A stretch of 21,685 nucleotides of DNA from Patescibacteria group bacterium (GTDB lineage: Bacteria > Patescibacteriota > Patescibacteriia > Patescibacteriales > GWC2-42-12), in contig JAHJXD010000040.1 of NCBI GenBank assembly GCA_018827685.1, positions 1 through 21,685 on the forward strand, written 5' to 3'. The first letter of the stretch is position 1. The number at the start of each line of letters is the position of its first letter. Shown here piece by piece: positions 13,800 through 20,484 of the stretch. The position numbers and the translations under genes are program-made. The notes under the pieces are model-generated. The model saw only the letters and a list, made by a program, of their open reading frames with translations, was not told where the DNA came from and did no database searches.

Positions 13800-13822
13800 C
13801 TGATACTTATCCACAGTCCCAA

Positions 13823-14383
13823 TTATTTTAAAACCTCTATTCTGGCCACTTTTACTCCAAATTTAATCGCGTCAGGTCTTTCAATCATCCAAACGTCAAC
13901 TCTGTTGGAAAACCTCTTGTTCATTCTGTCGCGCACAACAAACACCCTGTTTCCAAATAATCCGGGTATTTTAACTTTAGAGCCAAAAGGTAAAAAATTA
14001 GCCGCGATAGTATCTTCCACCCCATTTTCACAAACATTAAAACCATTGGCAGTTATACATGGAGAATTATCAGTTTGCCCAGCCTCTGAATTATATGCTG
14101 TTATGGTAAAATGTTGAGAAAATTTAATTTCAGATGATGCGCTTTCCGGTAATTTACCGTTAAATTCCATAACATTAATGTTTATACTCTGATTAGCTTC
14201 GTTTTGGCTGGAAATAACGCCTTGCTCTTGGCTAATATCAACACCTTCTTCCAGTTGGCTAGCCAATGATGGCGCGGGAAATAATAAAAATTCAAAAAAG
14301 AAAATAAACACCAATAAAATTATCACTTTTTGGGCTTGTTTTGGTGTAATTATTTTATTGTGATTCTTTTTTAAAGCTTGCAT
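13823..14383 (-). CDS. 3D-domain (DPBB fold) secreted cell-wall protein
   Basis: A 186-residue protein with one N-terminal membrane or signal segment (about 18-41, ending PAPSLAS), a polar linker, and a C-terminal 3D domain (about 90-183). The domain has ITAYNSEAGQTDNSPCITANG (94-114), LPFGSKVKIP (131-140) and FVVRDRMNKRFSNRVDVWM (148-166); D105, D152 and D163 are the candidate three aspartates. This double-psi beta-barrel fold is shared with MltA-type lytic transglycosylases and resuscitation-promoting proteins, so peptidoglycan cleavage outside the membrane is the expected role. The two cysteines, C109 and C118, flanking the loop could form a disulfide. A bidirectional terminator separates it from the pilin array upstream. 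Confidence 0.82.
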   Translation of the reverse strand: MQALKKNHNKIITPKQAQKVIILLVFIFFFEFLLFPAPSLASQLEEGVDISQEQGVISSQNEANQSININVMEFNGKLPESASSEIKFSQHFTITAYNSEAGQTDNSPCITANGFNVCENGVEDTIAANFLPFGSKVKIPGLFGNRVFVVRDRMNKRFSNRVDVWMIERPDAIKFGVKVARIEVLK

Positions 14384-14410
14384 ATAACTTTTTGGCTAAT
14401 TTTAAATATA

Positions 14411-14456
14411 AAAATCCCTATCATTTTCCTTGTAGGAATAATTAGATAGGGATTTT
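14411..14456. terminator. Bidirectional intrinsic terminator at the end of the pilin array
   Basis: AAAATCCCTATC (14411-14422) pairs with GATAGGGATTTT (14445-14456) in a 12-bp stem, with an inner TTCCT/AGGAA stem. T-rich runs lie on both sides (TTTTTATATTT on the minus strand). It closes the pilin operon before the 3D-domain gene. Confidence 0.75.
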
Positions 14457-14496
14457 CTTTTATCTATAATAATCTTATCATGGATGCGGGCTTAAG

Positions 14497-14988
14497 TCAA
14501 CCGCTCGGGGGGTAGTCCCCTGGGTAATCTCCTGGCTCACTGCCTTCAGAAGGTGGGGTTGCTGGTGAGCCTGTATTATTCTTTGGCAAACCGCTAAACA
14601 CAAAATAAGTTATAGAGTAGGCCGCGATGATGATAATTAAACCAATGACAGCGCGCTGCAGAGTATCTTTGGCTTTGGTAACTTTTTCCTCCTCGCCTGC
14701 TGCAGTCATCCAGTTAAACCCTGCATAAATAATTAAAATTAAAAAGATAATACCTAAAAGACCTAAAAAGACGCTAATCACGACTTGAACAATGCCTTGC
14801 AAGCTAGTTTCTGCGGCAGGTTCAGATGATCCCCAGCCAGGGGAAGCTGCTTTATTTAGCTGGTTTTTTAAATCTTCCGTAGTGCTAGCTTCGCAAATAA
14901 ACACATAATAATGTAACGACATTATTGCTATTAATACAAAAACTAAATTTTTTAGGGCCACAGTCCTTTTTAAATAGTTTTTACACAT
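14497..14988 (-). CDS. T4SS pilin-like protein, array member with Gly/Pro-rich tail
   Basis: 163 residues: N-terminal hydrophobic signal (about 9-32), membrane helix 1 (66-89), signature GFNWMTAAGEEEK (90-102), helix 2 (113-132). A Pro/Gly-rich tail (about 135-163) contains GDYPGDYP and is not found in the other members. It is the last gene of the array and starts 1 nt after the stop of the preceding paralogue, so it is surely translationally linked to it. A 113-nt block coding for the signature and part of helix 2 (14626-14738) differs at only two positions from 15056-15168, including silent sites, which points to recent duplication or gene conversion. Confidence 0.8.
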   Translation of the reverse strand: MCKNYLKRTVALKNLVFVLIAIMSLHYYVFICEASTTEDLKNQLNKAASPGWGSSEPAAETSLQGIVQVVISVFLGLLGIIFLILIIYAGFNWMTAAGEEEKVTKAKDTLQRAVIGLIIIIAAYSITYFVFSGLPKNNTGSPATPPSEGSEPGDYPGDYPPSG

Positions 14989-14989
14989 A

Positions 14990-15379
14990 TTACTTTAATA
15001 TATTAGTGCTTGTAAGTAATTTATCAAATACCCAAAAACTTATAGCATAGGCGCCGATGATGATAATCAAACCAATGACAGCGCGCCGCAGAGTATCTTT
15101 GGCTTTGGTAACTTTTTCCTCCTCGCCTGCTGCAGTCATCCAGTTAAACCCTGCATAAATAATTAAAACCAAGAAAATAACGCCAAGCAACCCTAAAAAC
15201 GCGCTTACTGCCGTGCCGACAATAGTTGATATAGTGGTTTCTTCAGCTTTCGCATAAGGCCCTGCATCCAAAGAACCCACTTTTTCTAACTTGTCTAAAA
15301 CCGCGTTATCTGCCAAGATTATTTCTGGAAGCATGATTATGGCAATAAATAAAATAATTTTTAAATATTTTTTAATCAT
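14990..15379 (-). CDS. T4SS pilin-like protein, array member
   Basis: 129 residues with a likely signal cut after ILA23, helix 1 at about 52-76, GFNWMTAAGEEEK at 77-89 and helix 2 at about 100-118. The predicted mature protein is close to 106 residues, a usual size for VirB2/TrbC-type pilins. It shares the near-identical 113-nt block with the next gene. Upstream (15380-15516) lies a TIR-flanked intergenic element that separates it from the other array members, so it may have its own promoter or be expressed through the element. Confidence 0.8.
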   Translation of the reverse strand: MIKKYLKIILFIAIIMLPEIILADNAVLDKLEKVGSLDAGPYAKAEETTISTIVGTAVSAFLGLLGVIFLVLIIYAGFNWMTAAGEEEKVTKAKDTLRRAVIGLIIIIGAYAISFWVFDKLLTSTNILK

Positions 15380-15390
15380 TGTTTAGTTTC

Positions 15391-15512
15391 TGTGTAAAAA
15401 TTATTTGTCCACAATTTTGGTGATTTATAAAATTCATACTTTAAGCCAAGTTTCCGCTGATCAAACGCTGATAATTACGCTGATCTACGCTGAAAAATAA
15501 TATTTTTACACA
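15391..15512. repeat. 122-bp element with 10-bp terminal inverted repeats and four CGCTGA repeats
   Basis: TGTGTAAAAA at 15391-15400 and its exact complement TTTTTACACA at 15503-15512 bound an intergenic block between two pilin genes. Inside, CGCTGA occurs four times at 15455, 15466, 15478 and 15488, close to one helical turn apart. A non-autonomous MITE-like insertion, or a regulator-binding array inside a large stem, are both possible. No open frame lies within. Confidence 0.5.
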
Positions 15513-15516
15513 ATAA

Positions 15517-15960
15517 CTATTTAGATGTATTAGATGTAGGCGAAAGCGCCACGCTACCTAAAACATTAATTATATACCAACTGACCGCATAAGCGGCTAT
15601 AACCACTATTAAACCGATAACTGCAGCAGTTAAAATATTTTTGGCTTTTTCCACTTCTTGCTCATTACCCCTGGCAATCATCCATGTATAACCGCCATAA
15701 ATCGCCAAAAGCAAAAATATTACTCCGATAAAACTTAAAGCAGTAGTAATAATTAAAGAGATCATACCTTCTGGTCCAGCAACAGTCGTATTATACCCAG
15801 CGCCATTTTGACCGGCGGCTTGATCAAGCGGACCGTTTTTTTTAAAAGCATCATCTAAGTTGTCGGCGGCGCAGCAAAAAAATGGACTTAAAATAATGAA
15901 TGATAAAATTAAAACTAAAGCTAAGTTTTTTTTAATTTTTAAATTTTTACTTCTTCCCAT
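15517..15960 (-). CDS. T4SS pilin-like protein, array member (ARGNEQE subtype)
   Basis: 147 residues: hydrophobic leader ending FFCCAAD (about 27-33), helix 1 (66-89), signature GYTWMIARGNEQEVEKAK (90-107) and helix 2 (112-134). It belongs with its upstream neighbour to a subtype with 'ARGNEQEVEKAKNI' in place of 'AAGEEEKVTKAKDT'. The leader Cys-Cys could suggest a lipobox-like site, but the residues around it do not fit well. Its start codon lies inside the end of the previous gene (22-nt overlap), implying coupled translation. Confidence 0.8.
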   Translation of the reverse strand: MGRSKNLKIKKNLALVLILSFIILSPFFCCAADNLDDAFKKNGPLDQAAGQNGAGYNTTVAGPEGMISLIITTALSFIGVIFLLLAIYGGYTWMIARGNEQEVEKAKNILTAAVIGLIVVIAAYAVSWYIINVLGSVALSPTSNTSK

Positions 15961-16328
15961 AAAATCGCCATTACTCGTGTTATAGCATAAGCGGCCAAAA
16001 CTACCACCAAGCCGATAACCGCGTAAATTATAATATTCTTTGCTTTTTCCACTTCTTGCTCATTGCCCCGCGCCAGCATCCATAAAAAGCCTGCGTAAAT
16101 CATTAAGCCTAAAAAAACAACTGCTAAAAAAATTGTTGATATTGATAGTATTTTGCCAATCTTTCCTGGTAAAGACAAGCTTGTTTCATCCGAGCTATAT
16201 CCGATTTTACCGCCGGTTGTTTTTAAACCCTCCCAAAATGATGTAGCAAGCACTTTTTCTATATTCACATTAAAAAAAATACTGCTTAATAGAACAATGC
16301 TAATCGTAAAGCATAATATTTTTTTCAT
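15939..16328 (-). CDS. T4SS pilin-like protein, array member (ARGNEQE subtype)
   Basis: 129 residues: signal segment (about 4-28, ending KVLA), helix 1 (about 57-79), signature GFLWMLARGNEQEVEKAKNI (80-99), helix 2 (about 102-122). It has a short N-terminal mature region and almost no tail after helix 2. It overlaps the next gene by 22 nt and starts 27 nt after the stop of the upstream paralogue. The family function, assembly of a conjugation- or uptake-type pilus or a membrane pore, is inferred; no VirB4, VirD4 or other T4SS part is encoded in the window. Confidence 0.8.
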   Translation of the reverse strand: MKKILCFTISIVLLSSIFFNVNIEKVLATSFWEGLKTTGGKIGYSSDETSLSLPGKIGKILSISTIFLAVVFLGLMIYAGFLWMLARGNEQEVEKAKNIIIYAVIGLVVVLAAYAITRVMAILWEEVKI

Positions 16329-16355
16329 AAAAAGTTGCTATCGTTATGACGCAGG

Positions 16356-16766
16356 CTAAACTGGCGTGCCTGCCACAGTACTGCCAATATAAGAAGTTAT
16401 GGCATAAGCAACCAACACTATTACCAGTCCAATAACCGCGGCAATTATAATATCTTTGGCTTTAGTCGCGGTCTGCTCATTGCCCATGGAAAACATCCAC
16501 ATATAACCGCCGTAAATTATCAAAATGAAAAATACCACACCTAAAAACGCTAAAGCCGCACCAATGATTTTTCCAATAATGGTTGGTAAGTCCTTGTTAT
16601 TTGTCGTATCCAAGCCCGTAACATTAGCAGTAGTATTTAAACCATAATTCCCTGCTTTACTCTCCGCGGGGGTTTGCGCCAGAGCAACCTGCGCCATGAT
16701 TAAAAACCACAAAACAATTATTAGGTTGAAAAAAATTATTTTATTGTATTTTGAAACTAAAAACAT
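16356..16766 (-). CDS. T4SS pilin-like protein, array member
   Basis: 136 residues with a clear signal peptide (cut after VALA30), a Thr/Asn-rich mature N-terminus, helix 1 (about 62-86), signature GGYMWMFSMGNEQTATKAKD (86-105) and helix 2 (about 108-128). It is intermediate between the two subtypes in the array. A 111-nt structured gap separates it from the first array gene. Confidence 0.8.
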   Translation of the reverse strand: MFLVSKYNKIIFFNLIIVLWFLIMAQVALAQTPAESKAGNYGLNTTANVTGLDTTNNKDLPTIIGKIIGAALAFLGVVFFILIIYGGYMWMFSMGNEQTATKAKDIIIAAVIGLVIVLVAYAITSYIGSTVAGTPV

Positions 16767-16783
16767 AAATAACTAAAAATTTT

Positions 16784-16876
16784 CCACTGCTCTGACCACG
16801 AGTCCAGGCTCTTGTCCAAAGCAGTGGCCTGGAATAAATCCAGAACCACCTATTCTTAATACCGGTATTAAGAATA
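16784..16876. other. Structured intergenic segment with pseudoknot-like pairing and a 26-bp perfect palindrome
   Basis: CCACTGCT (16784-16791) can pair with AGCAGTGG (16820-16827), and CCAGGC (16804-16809) with GCCTGG (16827-16832). The two pairings interlock (a-b-a'-b' order), a pseudoknot topology. Next to the stop of the first array gene lies a perfect 26-bp palindrome (16851-16876) centred on CCGG. It may end or process the transcript between the first and second pilin genes, or bind a dimeric regulator. Confidence 0.55.
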
Positions 16877-16877
16877 T

Positions 16878-17276
16878 TTACTCTGCAGTAGCTTTTAATA
16901 ACGAGTCTAAAACAAAAGTCGCGATAGCAAAAGCCGCGATGATAATTATCAGACCGATAATGCCTGAGGTAATTAATTTTCTGGCTTCGCCAGCCTTTTC
17001 TTCATCGCCTCCTGCAGTCATCCATTTAAAGCCGCCCAATAAAATTATAATTACGGCCACAATGCCTAAAAATCCTAAAATAACGTTAATAATCGAAGCT
17101 GCGATTTCGCGTGGATCTCGTTCAGTCAAGCCAGTGGAAGTCTTAACATCCTCTTTTTTACCACCCCAAGGATCTAAATCTTCAGCCAAGGCTGGCAAAG
17201 AAAAAGCTAAAACCGGAGTTAAAACAAATAAAGCCATAGCCAATACCACTGCTTTTTTAAATAATATTTTTTTCAT
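16878..17276 (-). CDS. T4SS pilin-like protein, first gene of the array
   Basis: 132 residues: signal peptide (cut after LPALA31), acidic/charged mature N-terminus, helix 1 (about 58-81), signature GGFKWMTAGGDEEKAGEARK (81-100) and helix 2 (about 105-127). It is the most divergent array member. It has the only strong Shine-Dalgarno of the array (GGGGAGGTG, 17281-17289), suggesting that it is the most highly translated. The DNA for helix 2 matches the solitary pilin at 2039-2497 (16918-16961 against 2112-2155) at 41 of 44 positions. Confidence 0.8.
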   Translation of the reverse strand: MKKILFKKAVVLAMALFVLTPVLAFSLPALAEDLDPWGGKKEDVKTSTGLTERDPREIAASIINVILGFLGIVAVIIILLGGFKWMTAGGDEEKAGEARKLITSGIIGLIIIIAAFAIATFVLDSLLKATAE

Positions 17277-17366
17277 TTTTCACCTCCCCTCTGTAAAGGC
17301 GCGAATATACACAAATTTAATTCATGTTATTGGCGCTAATTTAAATATGTTAAGTTATTAACACTA

Positions 17367-17397
17367 AATATATTTTACCATAAAACGCAAAAGTCAA
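17367..17397 (-). promoter_or_regulatory. Putative promoter of the pilin array
   Basis: TTGACT (17392-17397, minus strand) is followed by A/T-rich -10 candidates. TATATT at 17367-17372 has a long 19-bp spacer and TAAAAT at 17372-17377 a short 14-bp one, so the -10 is uncertain. Confidence 0.3.
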
Positions 17398-17485
17398 CTA
17401 ATGGCCGCGCAATAACTAAAACCATCTATCGTCGCGAGCGACCAACCAAGACGTGCCATCAAAAATAATTTTTAAAAAAAATTAT

Positions 17486-17514
17486 TTGATTTTTCTCCTG
17501 CTTATTGTTATAAT
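17486..17514 (+). promoter_or_regulatory. Promoter of the penicillin-binding protein gene
   Basis: TTGATT (17486-17491), a 17-bp spacer and TATAAT (17509-17514) preceded by TGT (extended -10). Transcription would begin about 15 nt before the ATG at 17536, giving a very short leader without a Shine-Dalgarno. An AT-only hairpin (17463-17473 with 17477-17487) directly upstream overlaps the -35. The rest of the 17277-17535 gap holds only a small GTCGC/GCGAC inverted repeat (17431-17442). Confidence 0.65.
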
Positions 17515-17535
17515 TTTTTTATATTTCAAATATTT

Positions 17536-20484
17536 ATGACTGCTTCATATTCTTCAAACCACACAAAATCACCTCAAAGTTGGCGCCAGACCAAAAAAAA
17601 GTATTTTTTAAATAAAACCAAAAAAAAATCATTTGGCTTTGGCAATCAGGGTGGTGTTAAACGATATTCAAACGATAAAAATAAAAATCCATTAAAAATA
17701 AACCTGGCTAAAACAATTTTTATCAGCTTGTTGGTTTTATTTATTTTTAGTTATGCCGGCTTTCTCTGGCTAACTCATGACCTGCCTGATCCTAACCGCT
17801 TGATTGAACGGCAAATAGCGCAAAGCACAAAAATTTACGATCGCACCGGCCAAACCGTGCTTTATGAAATCCATGGCGACCAGAAGCGCACTATGATCAG
17901 CTTAAAGGACGTGCCAGACAACTTAAAAAACGCCACTATTGCCATAGAAGATAAAGATTTTTATAAACATGGCGGTTTTAGTCTTTGGGCTATTTTTAGA
18001 ACACTGGTAACAGACATTGTTTTTGGCAAAATGGCTGGCGGCTCAACCCTGACTCAACAGTTTATTAAAAACTCGGTTCTAACTAACGAGAAGACTATAA
18101 CTAGAAAAATTAAAGAAATAATTTTAGCTTATCGGCTGGAAAAAAAATTCTCTAAAGATGAAATTCTGCAAATGTACTTTAATGAAATTCCTTACGGTTC
18201 AACCGCTTATGGTGTTGAAGCAGCCAGTCAAAAATATTTTGGAAAAAGCGCTAAAGATTTAAATTTAGCCGAATCAGCTATTTTAGCTGCCATGCCGCAA
18301 GCCCCTAGTCGCTATTCTCCCTACGGCCCAAACAAAGATATTTTAGTAGCGCGGCAAAAATATATTTTAGATTTAATGGCTAAATACGGCTATATTACTA
18401 AAGACCAAGCCATGGAAGCTCAAAACACAGTTCTGGTTTTTAAAGCGCCGTCCGACAATATGATAGCGCCGCATTTCATTATGTATGTTAAAGAAATATT
18501 GTCAGATAAATACGGCGAAAAAACCATAGAACAAGGCGGCTTAAAAATTTATACCACGCTTGATTTATACAAACAAAAAATCGCCGAACAAGTAATTAAT
18601 GAAAAATCGGTTAGCAATGAAAAAAAATATCAAGCCACCAATGCCGCCTTAATTTCAATTGACCCGAAAAATGGCCAAATTCTAGCCATGGTGGGTTCGC
18701 GCGATTATTTTAACGACGATATTGATGGCCAAGTAAATGTGGCTTTGCAACCAAGGCAGCCTGGTTCATCTTTTAAGCCAATTGTTTATACAGCTGCATT
18801 TATCAAAGGCTACACACCTGAAACCGTGCTTTATGATGTAGTCACTAATTTTTCCACTGACTCAGCTAAGCCTTACGAGCCGCATAACTATGACTCAAAA
18901 GAGCATGGTCCAATTACTATTAAGCAGGCCTTGGCCGGATCTTTAAACATACCGGCGGTTAAAACTATTTATCTTGCTGGAATTAATAATGTTATTGGTT
19001 TGGCGCAAAATTTAGGCTACACTACACTTAATGACAAAGATCGTTTTGGACTATCTTTGGTTTTGGGCGGCGGTGAAGTAAAACTATTAGAGCACACTAA
19101 TGCTTTTAGCGCTTTTGCTCGTGAAGGTATTAAGCACCCAGTGGCTGTTATTTTAAAAGTTGAAGATAAGGATGGTAAAACGTTAGAAGAATTTAAAAAT
19201 CAGGATGAAAAAATTTTAGAACCCAATATCGCCAGACTGATTAATAGCATCTTGTCGGATAATTCGGCTCGGGCTTACGTCTTTGGGGCAAATAACATGA
19301 TGACCTTAGGTTCAAGGCCTGTAGCGGCTAAGACCGGCACCACCAACGACTACCGCGATGCATGGACCATCGGCTACACGCCTTCAATTGTCACTGGCGT
19401 CTGGGTTGGTAATAACAACAACAAAGAAATGAAGTGCGGCGCCGACGGTTCAGTGGTGGCTGCGCCGATTTGGCATGATTATATGAATAAAGTTTTAGGC
19501 AATACGCCAATTGAATATTTTAATCTTCCGAACAATCAACCAACAGGTAAACCAGTGTTAGACGGTGTAATTGATCCAGACACTGCGGTTAAAATTGATA
19601 AATTCTCCGGCCTTTTGGCTAATGAGTTTACGCCAGCCAGCGCCATCGTAGAAAAACAATTTAAACAAGTGCATAGTATTTTATATTATGTTAGTAAAAA
19701 TGACCCGCGCGGACCTGCGCCGTCTAATCCAAAAAATGACCCGCAATTTAATTTATGGGAAAGCGCGGTTTTAGAATGGGCAAAAAAACAAGGGGTTGTT
19801 AACTCGGCGCCACCAACCGAATATGATAATGTCCATCGGCCGGAATTCAACCCAATTATCTCAATTAACTCCCCTGGCAATAATCAAACTATCGCCGGCC
19901 AATTATTAAATGTACAAATCAGCGCTACTGCCCCGCGTGGCATTAACCGCGCCGAATATTATGTTGATGATTATTTATTTAATTCTGTAACGTCTTATCC
20001 TTTCGACCTTAATAAATCAATAAGCTTTTTAAGTAATGGTATTCATAATTTAACCGTACGTGTTTGCGATGATGTTGATAATTGTTCTGAACAAAAAATA
20101 GAATTTAATTTAACTAAAAACAACAAACCAAAAAATATTAACATCAGCGTCGCCCTGCTCCAGCCGGTTGAGGCAACCAGTATTATTAAAGACGACTTCC
20201 CGCTACTATTAAAAGCCGAGGTAACCAACCCTGAACAAGTCGCTGGTGTTATTTTTTATTTTAAAGATGCAAGCGGTAAGGAACAAAAAATTGCTCAAAG
20301 CCAAGTTATAGATCAAACAGCAGAAGTTCAAATGACAAATATTTTAATTCCAGGTTCTTATAAATTTTATACTCAAGCGCACGGCTGGTACGGCCAAACT
20401 GCTATTAGTGATGAAGTCTTGGTTGTTGTTAATAATTTACCCATCGCCGCAAACACCACTACCACGCCCGCAACTACGCAATAA
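17536..20484 (+). CDS. Class A penicillin-binding protein (PBP1A-like) with C-terminal Ig-like domains
   Basis: A 982-residue bifunctional peptidoglycan synthase. Order: basic cytoplasmic tail (1-55), membrane helix (about 57-80), GT51 glycosyltransferase domain (about 95-270) with catalytic E138 in AIEDKDFYKHGG and GGSTLTQQ (168-175), then a transpeptidase domain (about 360-650). The transpeptidase has S411-S-F-K414 (the acyl-serine SxxK), S469-L-N471 and K599-T-G-T602. C-terminally come a linker and two Ig-like modules (about 773-860 and 866-967) with a Thr-rich end. It polymerises lipid II and cross-links stem peptides on the outer face of the membrane. All catalytic motifs are intact. The Ig-like modules may bind the wall or other envelope proteins. 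Its stop codon touches that of the converging dnaN. Confidence 0.93.
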   Translation: MTASYSSNHTKSPQSWRQTKKKYFLNKTKKKSFGFGNQGGVKRYSNDKNKNPLKINLAKTIFISLLVLFIFSYAGFLWLTHDLPDPNRLIERQIAQSTKIYDRTGQTVLYEIHGDQKRTMISLKDVPDNLKNATIAIEDKDFYKHGGFSLWAIFRTLVTDIVFGKMAGGSTLTQQFIKNSVLTNEKTITRKIKEIILAYRLEKKFSKDEILQMYFNEIPYGSTAYGVEAASQKYFGKSAKDLNLAESAILAAMPQAPSRYSPYGPNKDILVARQKYILDLMAKYGYITKDQAMEAQNTVLVFKAPSDNMIAPHFIMYVKEILSDKYGEKTIEQGGLKIYTTLDLYKQKIAEQVINEKSVSNEKKYQATNAALISIDPKNGQILAMVGSRDYFNDDIDGQVNVALQPRQPGSSFKPIVYTAAFIKGYTPETVLYDVVTNFSTDSAKPYEPHNYDSKEHGPITIKQALAGSLNIPAVKTIYLAGINNVIGLAQNLGYTTLNDKDRFGLSLVLGGGEVKLLEHTNAFSAFAREGIKHPVAVILKVEDKDGKTLEEFKNQDEKILEPNIARLINSILSDNSARAYVFGANNMMTLGSRPVAAKTGTTNDYRDAWTIGYTPSIVTGVWVGNNNNKEMKCGADGSVVAAPIWHDYMNKVLGNTPIEYFNLPNNQPTGKPVLDGVIDPDTAVKIDKFSGLLANEFTPASAIVEKQFKQVHSILYYVSKNDPRGPAPSNPKNDPQFNLWESAVLEWAKKQGVVNSAPPTEYDNVHRPEFNPIISINSPGNNQTIAGQLLNVQISATAPRGINRAEYYVDDYLFNSVTSYPFDLNKSISFLSNGIHNLTVRVCDDVDNCSEQKIEFNLTKNNKPKNINISVALLQPVEATSIIKDDFPLLLKAEVTNPEQVAGVIFYFKDASGKEQKIAQSQVIDQTAEVQMTNILIPGSYKFYTQAHGWYGQTAISDEVLVVVNNLPIAANTTTTPATTQ

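Larger units (their letters stand above)
13203..13822. other. 620-bp gene-free region
   Basis: No convincing protein gene is present; the open frames are under about 70 codons, have no ribosome site and are of low complexity. Contents: a possible dksA leader (13203-13318), a GC hairpin (13319-13334), a candidate structured RNA (to about 13655), a strong minus-strand promoter (13661-13689), and a perfect 13-bp inverted repeat (13770-13799) beyond the end of the 3D-domain gene. Confidence 0.6.

Noticed and set aside
14956..14963. Further CACAGTCC (GGACTGTG) copy inside a pilin gene
   Set aside because: It lies within a coding sequence (KRTVAL) and is explained by codons, so it was not counted with the intergenic motif.
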